64,000 nucleotides of DNA from a virus, in IMG/VR virus record IMGVR_UViG_3300042904_000196, positions 1-64,000 of that record, one strand, 5' to 3'. Within the stretch, counting starts at the first letter, position 1, and every line of letters begins with the position of its first letter. A model generated the notes under the pieces. The model was given only the letters and a program-made list of their open reading frames with translations. It did no database searches and was not told the DNA's origin. A program made the translations under genes and the position numbers. Shown one piece after another: positions 17,923 to 27,404 of this stretch.

Positions 17923-20900
17923 ATTCAATTTGCCGGGTGAAGCCATAGCACTCCGTGCACAGGAACCCATGATCCTTGTGCAGGTCAACTGGCCGGGTGC
18001 CGGTCAACGTTTCTACGCTGACCGAGATTATGGTGTTTGGAAAGGTCGTGTAATCAATTTCAGCGGCATTGTTTCCGAGAAGACTCGGGACAGTTCCGGT
18101 AACGTTTCGCAGTGCAACATCATTTTGGATGATTTTGATTCCGAAATCAAAGTGATCGTTGATCTGGTTTCGACGGAAGGTGCTGAAGCTTACATCTACC
18201 ACCAGTACAAAGATGGTTCGCAGAATGAGCTTTTCCGTGGTAGAGTCACAAACCTAACGTGGGACGAGGGCCAGCGTCAAGCTTCCTTTGAGGTTGTTTC
18301 GGTTATCGAAAGTCTTCAGGTTGGCTTCATGGCAACCGAAGACGATACCCTTGACCCGAACAACGAAGTGGCTATCGGTAAGCAGTGGCCGCTTGTCTTT
18401 GGAAAAGTGGCTCATGTCCCTGCTGTCCTAGCTCAGACATGCCCGCGTGGTAAGCTTCAGGATGCCATTCATCTAACGCCGACACTGTCTAAAATCTATC
18501 AGATGGTTGGCGGTGGAACGTCCACGACGGATTATCCGAAAGGGGTTGAGCTTCTCAAGGAAACGGATGTTGCTCGTATCGTCGATGCTCCCATGGTTGA
18601 AGGAAGTGTCGAGGTCACCGAGTTAAAGAAATTCCGCGTCAAAGAGAGTAAGCGGTTCCGCCACAACACCGACATTATTTTGTCCATTGGTGGTGTGCTG
18701 TTCGGTGGCAAGTTTCTAATCTCTGATAATACTCATGCGGACTACGATGTCTTCACAGTTGCTATGCCCAACCTGCCGAAGTTCTACGATGTGCTTTTTG
18801 CTGCTCGCCAAGTTGGGAAAGACTACGATAATCCCAAGGTAGCTTGGCTCAAAGATTCCAATATCGATTTGAGCGGTTGCTATGTGTACGTGAAGTACAC
18901 GCAGACATACCGCGATCCCGAAACCCACACCGTTAAAAGTCGGGAAATGATCGATGAAAATATCTGTGTCCGGCAAGAGGGGCTCAAGTGCTGGTTCAAG
19001 TATCCCTTCAAGATGAAGACATGTCCCGGTGCTCTTGAATCTGAAATCAATCCTGAGTGGGGATTGCCTACGCAGAACAGTTCACTGGTGGCTGTCTACA
19101 ACATCGCTCGCAATGGCATGGTCATTGAGATTGAAGCTTTCGTTAACGAAATGAAAGAACGCCTCGAAGGGCTCCGCAAGGATATCCGCACAAATGAGGC
19201 CGGAATCAAATCGCCCTATTCCCCGCTGCTCAGACAGCTTGACATGATGCAGTTTGTGAAGAATGCTTTCTGGTCTGCTCACGCGGGCTCGCTGGTTATC
19301 GAATGGGTTCCCGTAACAGGTGACATTTACGTTGCTAACGCTACGGAGTCCGACGAGGTTCACGCCGTGCACGCTTTGCGAACCATGCCCAATGGCGAGC
19401 AAGTCCTTACGGCTGTGCCTAAGTCGTTCTACACCGTGAACACCAGCCGTAACGTGAACGTTGAAGAACCCTTCACATGCACAACGATAGAGTTCAATCG
19501 TCCGCTTGACAGTTATGACTTGAACTTCGATGCCAGTGAAATCTTCGTTACGCTTACATCGTCCGTTGGAAGTAACACGGCCAACATCATCCGTTGGCTT
19601 ATTGAAACCTATACAGGCTATGATGTCGATGAAATCTCCTTTGATGCTGTCGAAGCTATGGTGGAACAGTATCCATCGAACTTTGCATACTTCAATAACG
19701 TTGACGCTCTGTCACTCATTAAGGAGATTGCTTGGCAGGCTCGCTGTGCCATTATAACGGATAATGAGTTTGTCAAAATTCGTTACCTTAGTGCTGTCCC
19801 GGTAACACAAGGTTTGATTACGGAATCAAATGTGGAGTTTGGCAACCTTGAGTTGTCTACGACACCGGTTGATTTTATCTATACCCAGTTGAAGGCGAAT
19901 TACCAGACATCCTACGATCCGACCGTGGTGTTTCCGCTTAGACTGATTTACAGTAACAACATCGATTTGTATGGGCTCCGAGAGCAAGAGGTCGATTTCT
20001 ACATCTACAATCACCCCGCTTTGATTCGGAAATCAATGCAGTTTTGGGGTGTAAGGCTATCGAATTCGTGGCGGTTCCTGAGGTTGAAGAGTTTCACGAA
20101 CCTAATGAACCTCGAAGTCTTTGATGCTGTTACGGCCACATTCTTCACAGGCATCGTGCCGGGTTCCAACACGCTGGGCACTATTGAAGCTACACGCTTT
20201 GACCCTGTGAATACGAGCGTCGATTTGACGGTATGGCTGTCCGCTATCGCTGGAACAACAAACCAGCACGCATACGCTTGGCTCGATGAAGGTCTTGACG
20301 AAGAGTATGTGAATGAAGCGGATAAGTACACTGAAACAGATGTATGTCTCTTTTATACGATTGACAAGTTGGACATCAACGAAACTATGCGTGAGTTTCG
20401 TAAGATGGAAATGGGCTCCTACTCACTTGGTAAAATTGTCGGAGTCGATTCTGTCCGTCCAACTCGAAAGCGTGTTCTGGTGTATAACCGCGGGCCATTC
20501 CGCCCACCGCAACCCGTGAAGTATGTATGGATGTGGGATACTACCCCACACCATGACCTGAAGATTGGTGATTGGGTACAGTGTCAATCAGGCCAAGACG
20601 GTATTGATTACACAACCAAATACGAACTGCCCGTTCACCTTGCTAAGGTGGTTTCGTATGGTGCCGGTAAGTATACCCTTGAACTGGTACGCCCCTACGA
20701 TGGGCCTAACAATGTTTGGCCGTGGCGTGTCGAAGAGAATGCACGCGGCTCTGAGGCTTCGGCTCCTGCTGAAACCATCGAAGCATATAACCTTGCTGAA
20801 ATCGGTAAGGAAAATGCTGGTGAACTTGAACCGGACACATTGGTTGCTGTCCACCACGCTGCGAACGATACGCAGACGGACAACGATCCGGGTTTCTGGT

Positions 20901-21295
20901 GGTTCAGTAGCGGTGGCTCGGGTGGAGGTACAACGCATTTTTACGGGCGTGTGGTAAGTGCCACACTCGTACCCGGCCACAACGCTAAGTGGAAATACAC
21001 CCTCACTAAAATTGATAAAGATGGGTGGCTTGAAGATGGGGCATCCGTTGATCTTGTAGGTGAACACGCTCAAACGTTCACTAACTGTTACAATATTTGG
21101 GAAGCCAATAACCCGTCCGTAGGTTACGGGGCTATGGGCTGTGGAATGTACATTAGCTCGGCACAGTTTGCTGCCGATGAAAAGATGTTACCGGTTGTTG
21201 TTAATACCATTGTTGAAGTGCGTATAACAACCGACTGTAATGATGTTGTGCGTTGGAATTTCACTGGCATGAATCGGCCTCCGGAGTGTTCATAA
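17915..21295 (+). CDS. Large tail-tip / tail hub protein
   Basis: 1126 residues from the ATG at 17915 (GGTGAG upstream; a GTG at 17909 is in frame). The opening (VRFNLPGEAIALRAQEP) and the central region (L-I-K-E-I-A-W-Q-A-R-C-A-I-I-T-D-N-E) read like the phage central-hub or 'tail-associated' scaffold that forms the baseplate under the tube. The C-terminal ~180 residues carry a Gly-rich linker (SSGGSGGGTTHFYG) and a beta domain that resembles fibre-type modules. The assignment rests on size, place after the tape measure, and pattern. Confidence 0.7.
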   Translation: MVRFNLPGEAIALRAQEPMILVQVNWPGAGQRFYADRDYGVWKGRVINFSGIVSEKTRDSSGNVSQCNIILDDFDSEIKVIVDLVSTEGAEAYIYHQYKDGSQNELFRGRVTNLTWDEGQRQASFEVVSVIESLQVGFMATEDDTLDPNNEVAIGKQWPLVFGKVAHVPAVLAQTCPRGKLQDAIHLTPTLSKIYQMVGGGTSTTDYPKGVELLKETDVARIVDAPMVEGSVEVTELKKFRVKESKRFRHNTDIILSIGGVLFGGKFLISDNTHADYDVFTVAMPNLPKFYDVLFAARQVGKDYDNPKVAWLKDSNIDLSGCYVYVKYTQTYRDPETHTVKSREMIDENICVRQEGLKCWFKYPFKMKTCPGALESEINPEWGLPTQNSSLVAVYNIARNGMVIEIEAFVNEMKERLEGLRKDIRTNEAGIKSPYSPLLRQLDMMQFVKNAFWSAHAGSLVIEWVPVTGDIYVANATESDEVHAVHALRTMPNGEQVLTAVPKSFYTVNTSRNVNVEEPFTCTTIEFNRPLDSYDLNFDASEIFVTLTSSVGSNTANIIRWLIETYTGYDVDEISFDAVEAMVEQYPSNFAYFNNVDALSLIKEIAWQARCAIITDNEFVKIRYLSAVPVTQGLITESNVEFGNLELSTTPVDFIYTQLKANYQTSYDPTVVFPLRLIYSNNIDLYGLREQEVDFYIYNHPALIRKSMQFWGVRLSNSWRFLRLKSFTNLMNLEVFDAVTATFFTGIVPGSNTLGTIEATRFDPVNTSVDLTVWLSAIAGTTNQHAYAWLDEGLDEEYVNEADKYTETDVCLFYTIDKLDINETMREFRKMEMGSYSLGKIVGVDSVRPTRKRVLVYNRGPFRPPQPVKYVWMWDTTPHHDLKIGDWVQCQSGQDGIDYTTKYELPVHLAKVVSYGAGKYTLELVRPYDGPNNVWPWRVEENARGSEASAPAETIEAYNLAEIGKENAGELEPDTLVAVHHAANDTQTDNDPGFWWFSSGGSGGGTTHFYGRVVSATLVPGHNAKWKYTLTKIDKDGWLEDGASVDLVGEHAQTFTNCYNIWEANNPSVGYGAMGCGMYISSAQFAADEKMLPVVVNTIVEVRITTDCNDVVRWNFTGMNRPPECS

Positions 21296-23841
21296 TGCGT
21301 TGCCTATGCAGGTACATTTTGGCTACAAACTGTGATGGACCCGGTAGTCCGCCAACAGTCTATGTAACACTCAAAGCCCTTGAGGGTATTGTTACGGAGA
21401 AGTGGTTCGGCCTTCAAACGAAGGATGGATTCTGGTGCTACAGCATCGATCCTTCCGATCCTTCGGTATGCGAAACACCGGCCAATGCTGTAATCATTCG
21501 GACCTTAGGAAGTGTTACGCTGTATGACGACTGTGACTGTGCTCTCGGTGATCCCCATGCTTACCCTCGCGGGTATGTGATACCGGGACAGAAAACAGGC
21601 GATCCGATTTTAGGTGGTACGGGCGGTACCCCGGTTCCGGGAAACACTGGAAACGATGGAACCGGGGTGCCTGCACTGGGTATTGAAGGTACACCTTGCG
21701 ATGATACCTTGGACAATCCCCCGGAAGTGTGGGGTGTCATCCTTGGAACGACCACAGGATCGGTGGTCTACAGGGTTGGTCGTTGGTGTTACTCGTTTGA
21801 CTTAACCGATACGCCGACGACGATCCCCGGAACGGCCATGAAAATCTGGCTCACCAACAACGATCAGACATGTGAAGAATGTGTTTTCGGTATCCCGGTC
21901 GAGTATTGCGGACGTGGCGGAGCAAGCAATGTCCCGCTCTTTGTTCACATTCCCGACGCACCTGCAACGGAAATGTTCTTTGTCTATAACGGGGCCTGTG
22001 TCCGGTTTGATCCGGACCGGGCTCCCGAGGTTGTACCCGCTACGGGTCGCTTTGTGACTCCGAGGGACGAGTACACCGATTGTGAGGATTGTGATTCCGG
22101 AATCATTTCGACTCCTTGCTCAGGCCAAGATAGTAACTATCCTAAGCTATGGGTACGGGAGCCGTATATTCCTTTGGAAGATTGTGTTGACCGGGTTAGT
22201 GGTTACTTAATGCATTTTAATGCCGAGGGTACACGGGTTGCAAAACCCGCTAACTATGTCGATTACATTCCCCGAAGAGACTTTGAGACATGCGACGATG
22301 CTCGTTGCGGTGTAAAACGCAAAGGCAAAGGGAAGCAGTGGTACATCTGTCCGACGTTTGCAGGTAAGGAATACGTTAAGAATTTTTGGTCCATCGAGGA
22401 AGATATTCCTGATTTGGATACAGCGTATTTCAGGGTCATTAACAACGTCCCTTACTACATGCCTGCCGGACCCTTGCACGAGTTGCCGAATGATGCCAGA
22501 ATCATTGCGGTGATTGCAGAGTACGAAGATTGTATTGAAGCCATCGACGACGGGAGTAACTTTCCAACCGATCCTGATGACGATGATGATAATGATAGAC
22601 CTGACGACGATCAGGACGGTGATCCTGATGCCGATGAAGACGAGGATGAAGATGGTACACCGGATGGGCCTCCCGGTGGTCCGGGTACCGGCGGTGAAAA
22701 CAACGGCGGTGAAGACGATTCTGATGATGGCAATGAAACGCCTAATTCGTATTGTCAAGAACATAAGATAGCGTGCTACAATAAAACACGCGATTGTTTC
22801 GATGGAAGTATCCTCAATTGCAGGATGCCAAACATCAAACGTGGTTCCGTTGCACACCTGAACAACGATGAATGTTTTGAATCCATTGCCCATAACGGTG
22901 ATCTGTTGCCGAGTTGCTTCGATGCCGGGCAACCACTTGAGGGCCTCGCGGTTGCTTATACGGCTTCGTCGTGTACATCGTGCAAGCCACCCAAGAGGTG
23001 CTATACGTCGTGGAGGTTCCAGTGTGACCCGCCCACCATGACGTACCTTGCAACATACTGTAGCGATAGTGACCTTAGCACAGACTGGGTTCCAGATGGC
23101 GACGATTTCATTAAGTTCGTTCAGGGTGGAGTATGTAACTTAACGTCGCATTGTCAGACACCTTCGTCTGATCCGCCTTTGGCTCCGCCTGCGAACCCGA
23201 CACATCTGTGCCCGAAAGATTGCTATGTGCAGTGGAAGTACGATTGCCAAACTGAGGCCATAACGGTTGTCAGCAAAACGTGCACGGCAACAGATTTGAC
23301 TAGTGACTGGACCCTCGTAGGTGAACACTTCTACAAGACCGTAAAGGGTGCAACGTGCAGCGTTGACGGAGACTGTGTCGATGGCACGACTCCGAGTCCG
23401 CCTGTTTCGGTTGTCGGGTGTGCAAACTGTGCATGTCCGGGTGCGGTGTTCATGGAAGACATTACGATCAGCCCGGATGGATCGGTTGAATACTTCAATG
23501 GTGGTGCCCCGCTACCTGCGGGCAATTATCGATTGTGTTATTTGAGCGGTGGTTACTTTCATACGCCCTCAGGTGAATATACCCTTGGCGATGAAACTGA
23601 TTTTGAAACAACCTCAGCGTTCTTCCCTGCGGCTGGTACGCGAAGCTGGGGCGGTAGTTTCGGCAGTAACCACGCATCGATGGCTGCTCTTGAAGCCTAT
23701 CACCGTGACCCGGCTAACATACCGTGTGAATGTTTCGTTGGAGATGATTCCGGAATCGGTTATATGCAGTTTGTTTTGGCCAATGGCGATTATGCAGACT
23801 ACTCAGGTACCTGCGTGTTCAGATTGTGGAGTTGCGACTAA
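21295..23841 (+). CDS. Cysteine-rich tail-tip protein with Asp-rich linker
   Basis: 848 residues; ATG at 21295 overlaps the previous stop (TAATG) and has GGAG upstream. It is very rich in cysteine with repeated C-x2-C pairs (DDCDCALGD, CEECVFG, CEDCDSG, CTSCKPPKRCY, CANCAC), suggesting metal or disulfide knots. Several segments share W-C-Y-S-[FI]-D. Residues ~425-485 form an acidic linker dominated by D, E, G and P with D-x-D-x-D-G runs that could bind calcium. It is coupled to the tail hub, so a receptor-contact or tip role is inferred. I know no exact family. Confidence 0.65.
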   Translation: MRCLCRYILATNCDGPGSPPTVYVTLKALEGIVTEKWFGLQTKDGFWCYSIDPSDPSVCETPANAVIIRTLGSVTLYDDCDCALGDPHAYPRGYVIPGQKTGDPILGGTGGTPVPGNTGNDGTGVPALGIEGTPCDDTLDNPPEVWGVILGTTTGSVVYRVGRWCYSFDLTDTPTTIPGTAMKIWLTNNDQTCEECVFGIPVEYCGRGGASNVPLFVHIPDAPATEMFFVYNGACVRFDPDRAPEVVPATGRFVTPRDEYTDCEDCDSGIISTPCSGQDSNYPKLWVREPYIPLEDCVDRVSGYLMHFNAEGTRVAKPANYVDYIPRRDFETCDDARCGVKRKGKGKQWYICPTFAGKEYVKNFWSIEEDIPDLDTAYFRVINNVPYYMPAGPLHELPNDARIIAVIAEYEDCIEAIDDGSNFPTDPDDDDDNDRPDDDQDGDPDADEDEDEDGTPDGPPGGPGTGGENNGGEDDSDDGNETPNSYCQEHKIACYNKTRDCFDGSILNCRMPNIKRGSVAHLNNDECFESIAHNGDLLPSCFDAGQPLEGLAVAYTASSCTSCKPPKRCYTSWRFQCDPPTMTYLATYCSDSDLSTDWVPDGDDFIKFVQGGVCNLTSHCQTPSSDPPLAPPANPTHLCPKDCYVQWKYDCQTEAITVVSKTCTATDLTSDWTLVGEHFYKTVKGATCSVDGDCVDGTTPSPPVSVVGCANCACPGAVFMEDITISPDGSVEYFNGGAPLPAGNYRLCYLSGGYFHTPSGEYTLGDETDFETTSAFFPAAGTRSWGGSFGSNHASMAALEAYHRDPANIPCECFVGDDSGIGYMQFVLANGDYADYSGTCVFRLWSCD
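22092..22105. repeat. Palindrome, exact copy (codes DSGI)
   Basis: Exact TGATTCCGGAATCA in the cysteine-rich gene, read C-D-S-G-I-I. Confidence 0.95.
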
Positions 23842-24443
23842 TGCTTATCAAAGAGGATTATCTAAAGGACATGTGGGGTAAGCTTTGGCGTGCCAAACAT
23901 ACTCCACTATCTGAGCGTGATGGCTTTGTTGAGTTCTCCGATAGCTACGAGCCAGCGGCGAAGCTGGTTGGTCTAAAGGTTGATCCGCTGCCTGCGGACG
24001 CCTTGCAGGTGCCCCTAGACAAACTGCAAGAAACGGCTAAGGTAAGTAGGAAAGGCTACCTTAATACCATCATCAAAAAGGCCATCAAAGTAACCGATAC
24101 GTATGTTATACTCCGTGAAAAGGATTACCACGAACTGAGCAAACAGTTCGGTATACCCGTGGGTACACGACCCAAGATCGGCGTAGGTGGAGCCATGAAA
24201 GCTGCCTATGCCATAGCGACCTCGAAGGTTGTACCTCTTGAAGTCTACGATGAGCGGCAAGCGGTTTGTCGCGAATGTTCCTATGCACGGAAAGATGATT
24301 CCGGAATCTTTTGCGGTGTTTGTGGCTGTGCTGTTTTGCGTGAGAAGAAAGCCATTGTTAATCTGGCTAAGTACGAAGAAAACTTACCCCACTGGGGGTG
24401 CAAGCACCCTGAACGAAGTAAGGGTAAAGGCTGGCTACGATGA
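23841..24443 (+). CDS. Tail-region protein with C4 zinc ribbon
   Basis: 200 residues; ATG at 23841 overlaps the previous stop. The first ~130 residues are helical and unrecognised. Residues ~146-165 form a zinc ribbon: C-R-E-C, about a dozen residues, then C-G-V-C-G-C, with a further C-K-H-P near the end. A palindrome variant encodes D-D-S-G-I-F inside the loop between the zinc pairs, a place that tolerates insertion. Confidence 0.6.
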   Translation: MLIKEDYLKDMWGKLWRAKHTPLSERDGFVEFSDSYEPAAKLVGLKVDPLPADALQVPLDKLQETAKVSRKGYLNTIIKKAIKVTDTYVILREKDYHELSKQFGIPVGTRPKIGVGGAMKAAYAIATSKVVPLEVYDERQAVCRECSYARKDDSGIFCGVCGCAVLREKKAIVNLAKYEENLPHWGCKHPERSKGKGWLR

Positions 24444-25225
24444 AAGCTATACTGCTCATTGTGTGTCTGTTACTGGGCGGTTGTTCACAGGCGGCCAAGA
24501 AAGAATTCTTGGCAACCATGAATCAACTGACTATTGCTAAGCGTGAAGTGCCCAAGGTTGTGGAATCTATCAAAACAGGTCAGAAAGCTGTTAATGAAAT
24601 TCCTAACCTGATAAAATCTATTGATCCGGTTATCCGCTCCAGTGTTGAGTCCAAGATCAATGAGGCGAATGTCTCATTTGATGCGGGAATCAAAGCCAGT
24701 GAGGATCTGCGGTTAGCCATTGACGAGGCTATTGTTTCTTCAGGTAACGATGCTAAGGTCATTGAGGGGCATGTAGCTACCATTGTGAAGCAGAAAGAAG
24801 CCTTACAAAATGATACGTTAAAACGTAACATCGAGAAAGGCTCCTACGTTGCCCTCTTTGCCGGGATTGTTTTGATTATTGCGGGGTTCGTACTCATTAC
24901 GCGACTAGGACCCATTGCAGGCTGGCTTAGAGACATCGGGTTTGTGCTATTCGGTGCCGGGCTCTTTGGAGCTATGCTTGCCTACTACTTCGTTGAGATA
25001 CGTTTGCTGTTACTCGGCATAACACTATGCGTCGTGGTAATAGCTTTGATTCTGGTATCAATTAAGGTGTTTCATTATAAGAGGGCCGGATATTCGATTG
25101 TTGGTTCCGTAGAAAAGCTTTTCAATGAGGGCTTTCTACAGAAGACACCTGATGTGCTTGCTACGCTTAAAAAGTCGCAGAACAAAGCTGCGGCCAAGTT
25201 AGTCGACCGCTTTCAAGGCAAATAA
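24440..25225 (+). CDS. Lipoprotein with three membrane segments
   Basis: 261 residues. The N-terminus (MKAILLIVCLLLGGCSQAAK) is a lipoprotein signal peptide with lipobox LGGC, so Cys15 is probably acylated. A helical stretch follows, with repeated Val/Ile/Lys. Hydrophobic segments at ~135-152, ~163-182 and ~185-206 look like three membrane helices, followed by a basic cytoplasmic tail. A lipid anchor plus several helices is unusual. Superinfection exclusion or lysis-related roles are possible but unsupported. Last gene of the structural operon. Confidence 0.65.
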   Translation: MKAILLIVCLLLGGCSQAAKKEFLATMNQLTIAKREVPKVVESIKTGQKAVNEIPNLIKSIDPVIRSSVESKINEANVSFDAGIKASEDLRLAIDEAIVSSGNDAKVIEGHVATIVKQKEALQNDTLKRNIEKGSYVALFAGIVLIIAGFVLITRLGPIAGWLRDIGFVLFGAGLFGAMLAYYFVEIRLLLLGITLCVVVIALILVSIKVFHYKRAGYSIVGSVEKLFNEGFLQKTPDVLATLKKSQNKAAAKLVDRFQGK

Positions 25226-25264
25226 AAAAGGCCCCGGATACCGTAAGGTGTCCGGGGCCTTTTG
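25226..25264. terminator. Bidirectional terminator between convergent operons
   Basis: AAAAGGCCCCGGATACC, GTAA loop, GGTGTCCGGGGCCTTTT: a long stem flanked by A and T runs, so it works on both strands. It separates the + strand virion operon from the - strand replication operon. Confidence 0.93.
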
Positions 25265-25266
25265 CG

Positions 25267-25389
25267 TTATAGGAAGATCGTTAGGAAGTAGGCGACACCG
25301 CCTATGCACGTGAAAAGCAACACAAGATAAATCAGCGTCAATATCCACTCAAAGAACGAGGATTCATTGTCGTCGTCATAGTCGATCAT
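25267..25389 (-). CDS. 40-residue small membrane protein
   Basis: Reads MIDYDDDNESSFFEWILTL, then one hydrophobic helix (IYLVLLFTCIGGVAYFLTIFL) to the stop. The ATG overlaps the stop of the upstream gene (ATGA), the usual coupling in this operon. An acidic N-terminus plus a single helix fits an inner-membrane peptide. Possible roles include lysis timing or exclusion; nothing is diagnostic. Confidence 0.6.
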   Translation of the reverse strand: MIDYDDDNESSFFEWILTLIYLVLLFTCIGGVAYFLTIFL

Positions 25390-25616
25390 TCAAAATCCTT
25401 ATGCACGATACGCGGGAAGATAGCTTGCTCCTGCAAGATAGCAATAGATATCCCAAGCCACTGCTTCGGGATAAGTTGTTCCTGCGGAAAAAACGAGCGA
25501 ATCTTACCGTAGAGACTTTGCGTCCAAACCTCAAGAATCATAATAAATAGTGGTGCACGGTATTCACCCTGCTCTGATTCCGCAATCATTCGAGCTTGTG
25601 CCCACGTAATCATCAA
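25386..25616 (-). CDS. Small protein, unknown function
   Basis: 76 residues, MMITWAQARMIAESEQGEY, helical at the N-terminus, and ending HKDFE. It is coupled by 4-nt overlaps on both sides. A palindrome variant (25575) encodes M-I-A-E-S. No family recognised. Confidence 0.6.
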   Translation of the reverse strand: MMITWAQARMIAESEQGEYRAPLFIMILEVWTQSLYGKIRSFFPQEQLIPKQWLGISIAILQEQAIFPRIVHKDFE

Positions 25617-26239
25617 TTACCCATATACATGGTTAGCATTTTCTTATACACAGCAATAGTCGTCAAACAGTCACCCAAGGCATCGTGCGATTTGGGATTA
25701 TCGATGGAAAGCTGCGAAGCAAGGTATTTCAAATTCACCTTGGGGAAGGGGGGTGCAACTTCCAAAAAGGATGCACGATCATTTAGATACAGAGCAGCAC
25801 ACATGGTATCGCGGTAGTGGTAATCGATGCGATGGCTGTACGACTCTTCACCAAGCCAGTCAACCAAGAAATTCTTGTCGAACTGGTAGTTCTGTCCGAG
25901 CGGAGTAATTTTCTTATTGTGGGCCAACTGCAAAGAATCACACCACTCATCGAACATGTCCGCCAGCTTATACGGCTCGACACCATGCTGCATGATGTCA
26001 GCCAAGGTGCGATTGTTCACTCCCAAGGCTTTCGGATCGGCGTTCTCAGGTCGCTTCGGTTTGATGTCGTAGACAAACGGCATAATAAGCTTATCACCGA
26101 TCATCTTTAAGACGTTCAGGTTGCTATCCAAAGGAACGATAGCCACCTGAATAATGTCGTGGTACCCGGCAACGAGGCCAGTCGTTTCAGTATCAATGGC
26201 ACACAGGAGATTGCCATTGAGATGTTTCATCCTATCCAT
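25613..26239 (-). CDS. DEDDh 3'-5' exonuclease (DnaQ/RNase T-like)
   Basis: 208 residues from the ATG at 26239, which overlaps the upstream stop; a TTG at 26251 is the alternative. Motif ExoI is A-I-D-T-E-T-T-G-L, ExoII is G-Q-N-Y-Q-F-D-K-N-F, and ExoIII is S-H-D-A-L-G-D, with His five residues before the last Asp (DEDDh). It probably acts as a stand-alone proofreading or end-trimming exonuclease for the phage polymerase or RNA. Part of the - strand replication operon. Confidence 0.88.
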   Translation of the reverse strand: MDRMKHLNGNLLCAIDTETTGLVAGYHDIIQVAIVPLDSNLNVLKMIGDKLIMPFVYDIKPKRPENADPKALGVNNRTLADIMQHGVEPYKLADMFDEWCDSLQLAHNKKITPLGQNYQFDKNFLVDWLGEESYSHRIDYHYRDTMCAALYLNDRASFLEVAPPFPKVNLKYLASQLSIDNPKSHDALGDCLTTIAVYKKMLTMYMGN

Positions 26240-26795
26240 GATAGTGTCCAATCTGCTTCAAAATTTCCATAAGGTTGTTGTAAAGATCACGCAGCGTACC
26301 ATTATTCTTGACAATGAAATCCCAAGGTGCATCCTCAGGAATTTCATGGTCCACACTTAGTCCTGTTCTTAGGGGAGCGGAATCCCTGTCAATGCGTATC
26401 AAAACGCCCTTGCGTTGCTTGACAGTGTTGAACTCTTCCATGAAACGGGTGTCACTGAACAGGATGATTCCGGAATCATTTAGCCCATGGAGAGCAGACC
26501 GGGCAAATGTCTCCGTATGAATTTGTCTACAGTGGTGCGTACCGAAGACGATCCAGAGTTCAACGACATTCATGTTGAGTGCTGGGATAATCTTTTTCCG
26601 TTCCTCGGGGTTCTTCTCATAGTAGTCAGCACTCTGAACACCGGCCCAACCATACAGCTTGTGGCAAGCATCCTTCAAAGGTGATGCCCATGCTGTCTTG
26701 ATACTGGGGATGTTCTTGGAACGGAAGTACGTGAGAAGCAATTCACACGCGGCGTCTTTGCCGGTGCGACTTCGTTGTCCGAAAGCAATAATCAT
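26232..26795 (-). CDS. Deoxynucleoside monophosphate kinase
   Basis: 187 residues. The P-loop is G-Q-R-S-R-T-G-K-D-A-A, with Asp after Gly-Lys as in phage T4 gp1-type dNMP kinases. An R-F-M-E-E-F segment and a polar C-terminal lid follow. It would phosphorylate dNMPs for phage DNA synthesis, alongside dUTPase, ribonucleotide reductase and thymidylate synthase. An exact palindrome sits in the middle of the gene (NDSGII). Confidence 0.82.
   Translation of the reverse strand: MIIAFGQRSRTGKDAACELLLTYFRSKNIPSIKTAWASPLKDACHKLYGWAGVQSADYYEKNPEERKKIIPALNMNVVELWIVFGTHHCRQIHTETFARSALHGLNDSGIILFSDTRFMEEFNTVKQRKGVLIRIDRDSAPLRTGLSVDHEIPEDAPWDFIVKNNGTLRDLYNNLMEILKQIGHYHG
26465..26478. repeat. Palindrome, exact copy in dNMP kinase gene
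   Basis: TGATTCCGGAATCA; on the - strand gene it codes N-D-S-G-I-I, before the L-F-S-D-T-R strand. Confidence 0.95.
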
Positions 26796-26803
26796 GTTAT
26801 CCT

Positions 26804-27241
26804 TTACTTGCCTGTGCTACCGAAACCGCCTTCGCCGCGTCCGGTTACAGTCAGTGTTTCCAATTCCGAAACATCACCAACACAATGCGGGATAAGCACC
26901 ATTTGTGCCACCCGATCACCGGGTATTAGGTAAGCCGTTTGGATGCCGCAATGCCACAAAGCAAGTTTCACCTCGCCACGGTAATCACTATCAACGATAT
27001 TGCTACTGCGTAGCATGATGCCTTGCTTGGTAGCCATACCACTCCGGGGAGCGATTAGGCCAAAATAACCTTTAGGGATTGCAACAGCGATCCCGGTGGA
27101 GGCCATTTTGAATTCGCCCGGATTCATAGTAACGTCTTCGTCCAAGTAAAGATCGTACCCGGCGGCTTCCGGGGTTCCTCTCGTGGGTAGCTTAGCCGTT
27201 TCCGTTAGTCGCTTCACGTAGAGTACCAATTGACCAACCAT
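26804..27241 (-). CDS. dut: dUTPase
   Basis: 145 residues from the ATG at 27241, with GAGG upstream. All trimeric dUTPase motifs are present in order: A-G-Y-D-L-Y; A-P-R-S-G-M-A; V-D-S-D-Y-R-G-E; G-D-R-V-A-Q-M-V; and the C-terminal G-R-G-E-G-G-F-G-S-T-G. It hydrolyses dUTP to dUMP, keeping uracil out of DNA and feeding the thymidylate synthase at 46668. The start lies inside the upstream 70-residue gene. Confidence 0.95.
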   Translation of the reverse strand: MVGQLVLYVKRLTETAKLPTRGTPEAAGYDLYLDEDVTMNPGEFKMASTGIAVAIPKGYFGLIAPRSGMATKQGIMLRSSNIVDSDYRGEVKLALWHCGIQTAYLIPGDRVAQMVLIPHCVGDVSELETLTVTGRGEGGFGSTGK

Positions 27242-27404
27242 TTTGTTCCTCTTTGATTCTGAAATCATTATTGAGTTTTGGAATGTTGACCCCGATGAAC
27301 TTACCGGGCTCGTATTCAATATAACGCATATTACCAAGCTCAAGGGCGTACATAAGAATTTTCTTGTCGCCGTCTTTCAGAGATTTGAGAATTTCTCTTA
27401 ACAT
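27192..27404 (-). CDS. Small protein, unknown function
   Basis: 70 residues (MLREILKSLKDGDKKILMYA), ATG at 27404 overlapping the stop of the primase-helicase gene (TAATG), so translation is coupled. The last ~50 nt overlap the dUTPase gene. A palindrome variant encodes N-D-F-R-I-K. No family recognised. Confidence 0.6.
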   Translation of the reverse strand: MLREILKSLKDGDKKILMYALELGNMRYIEYEPGKFIGVNIPKLNNDFRIKEEQNGWSIGTLREATNGNG

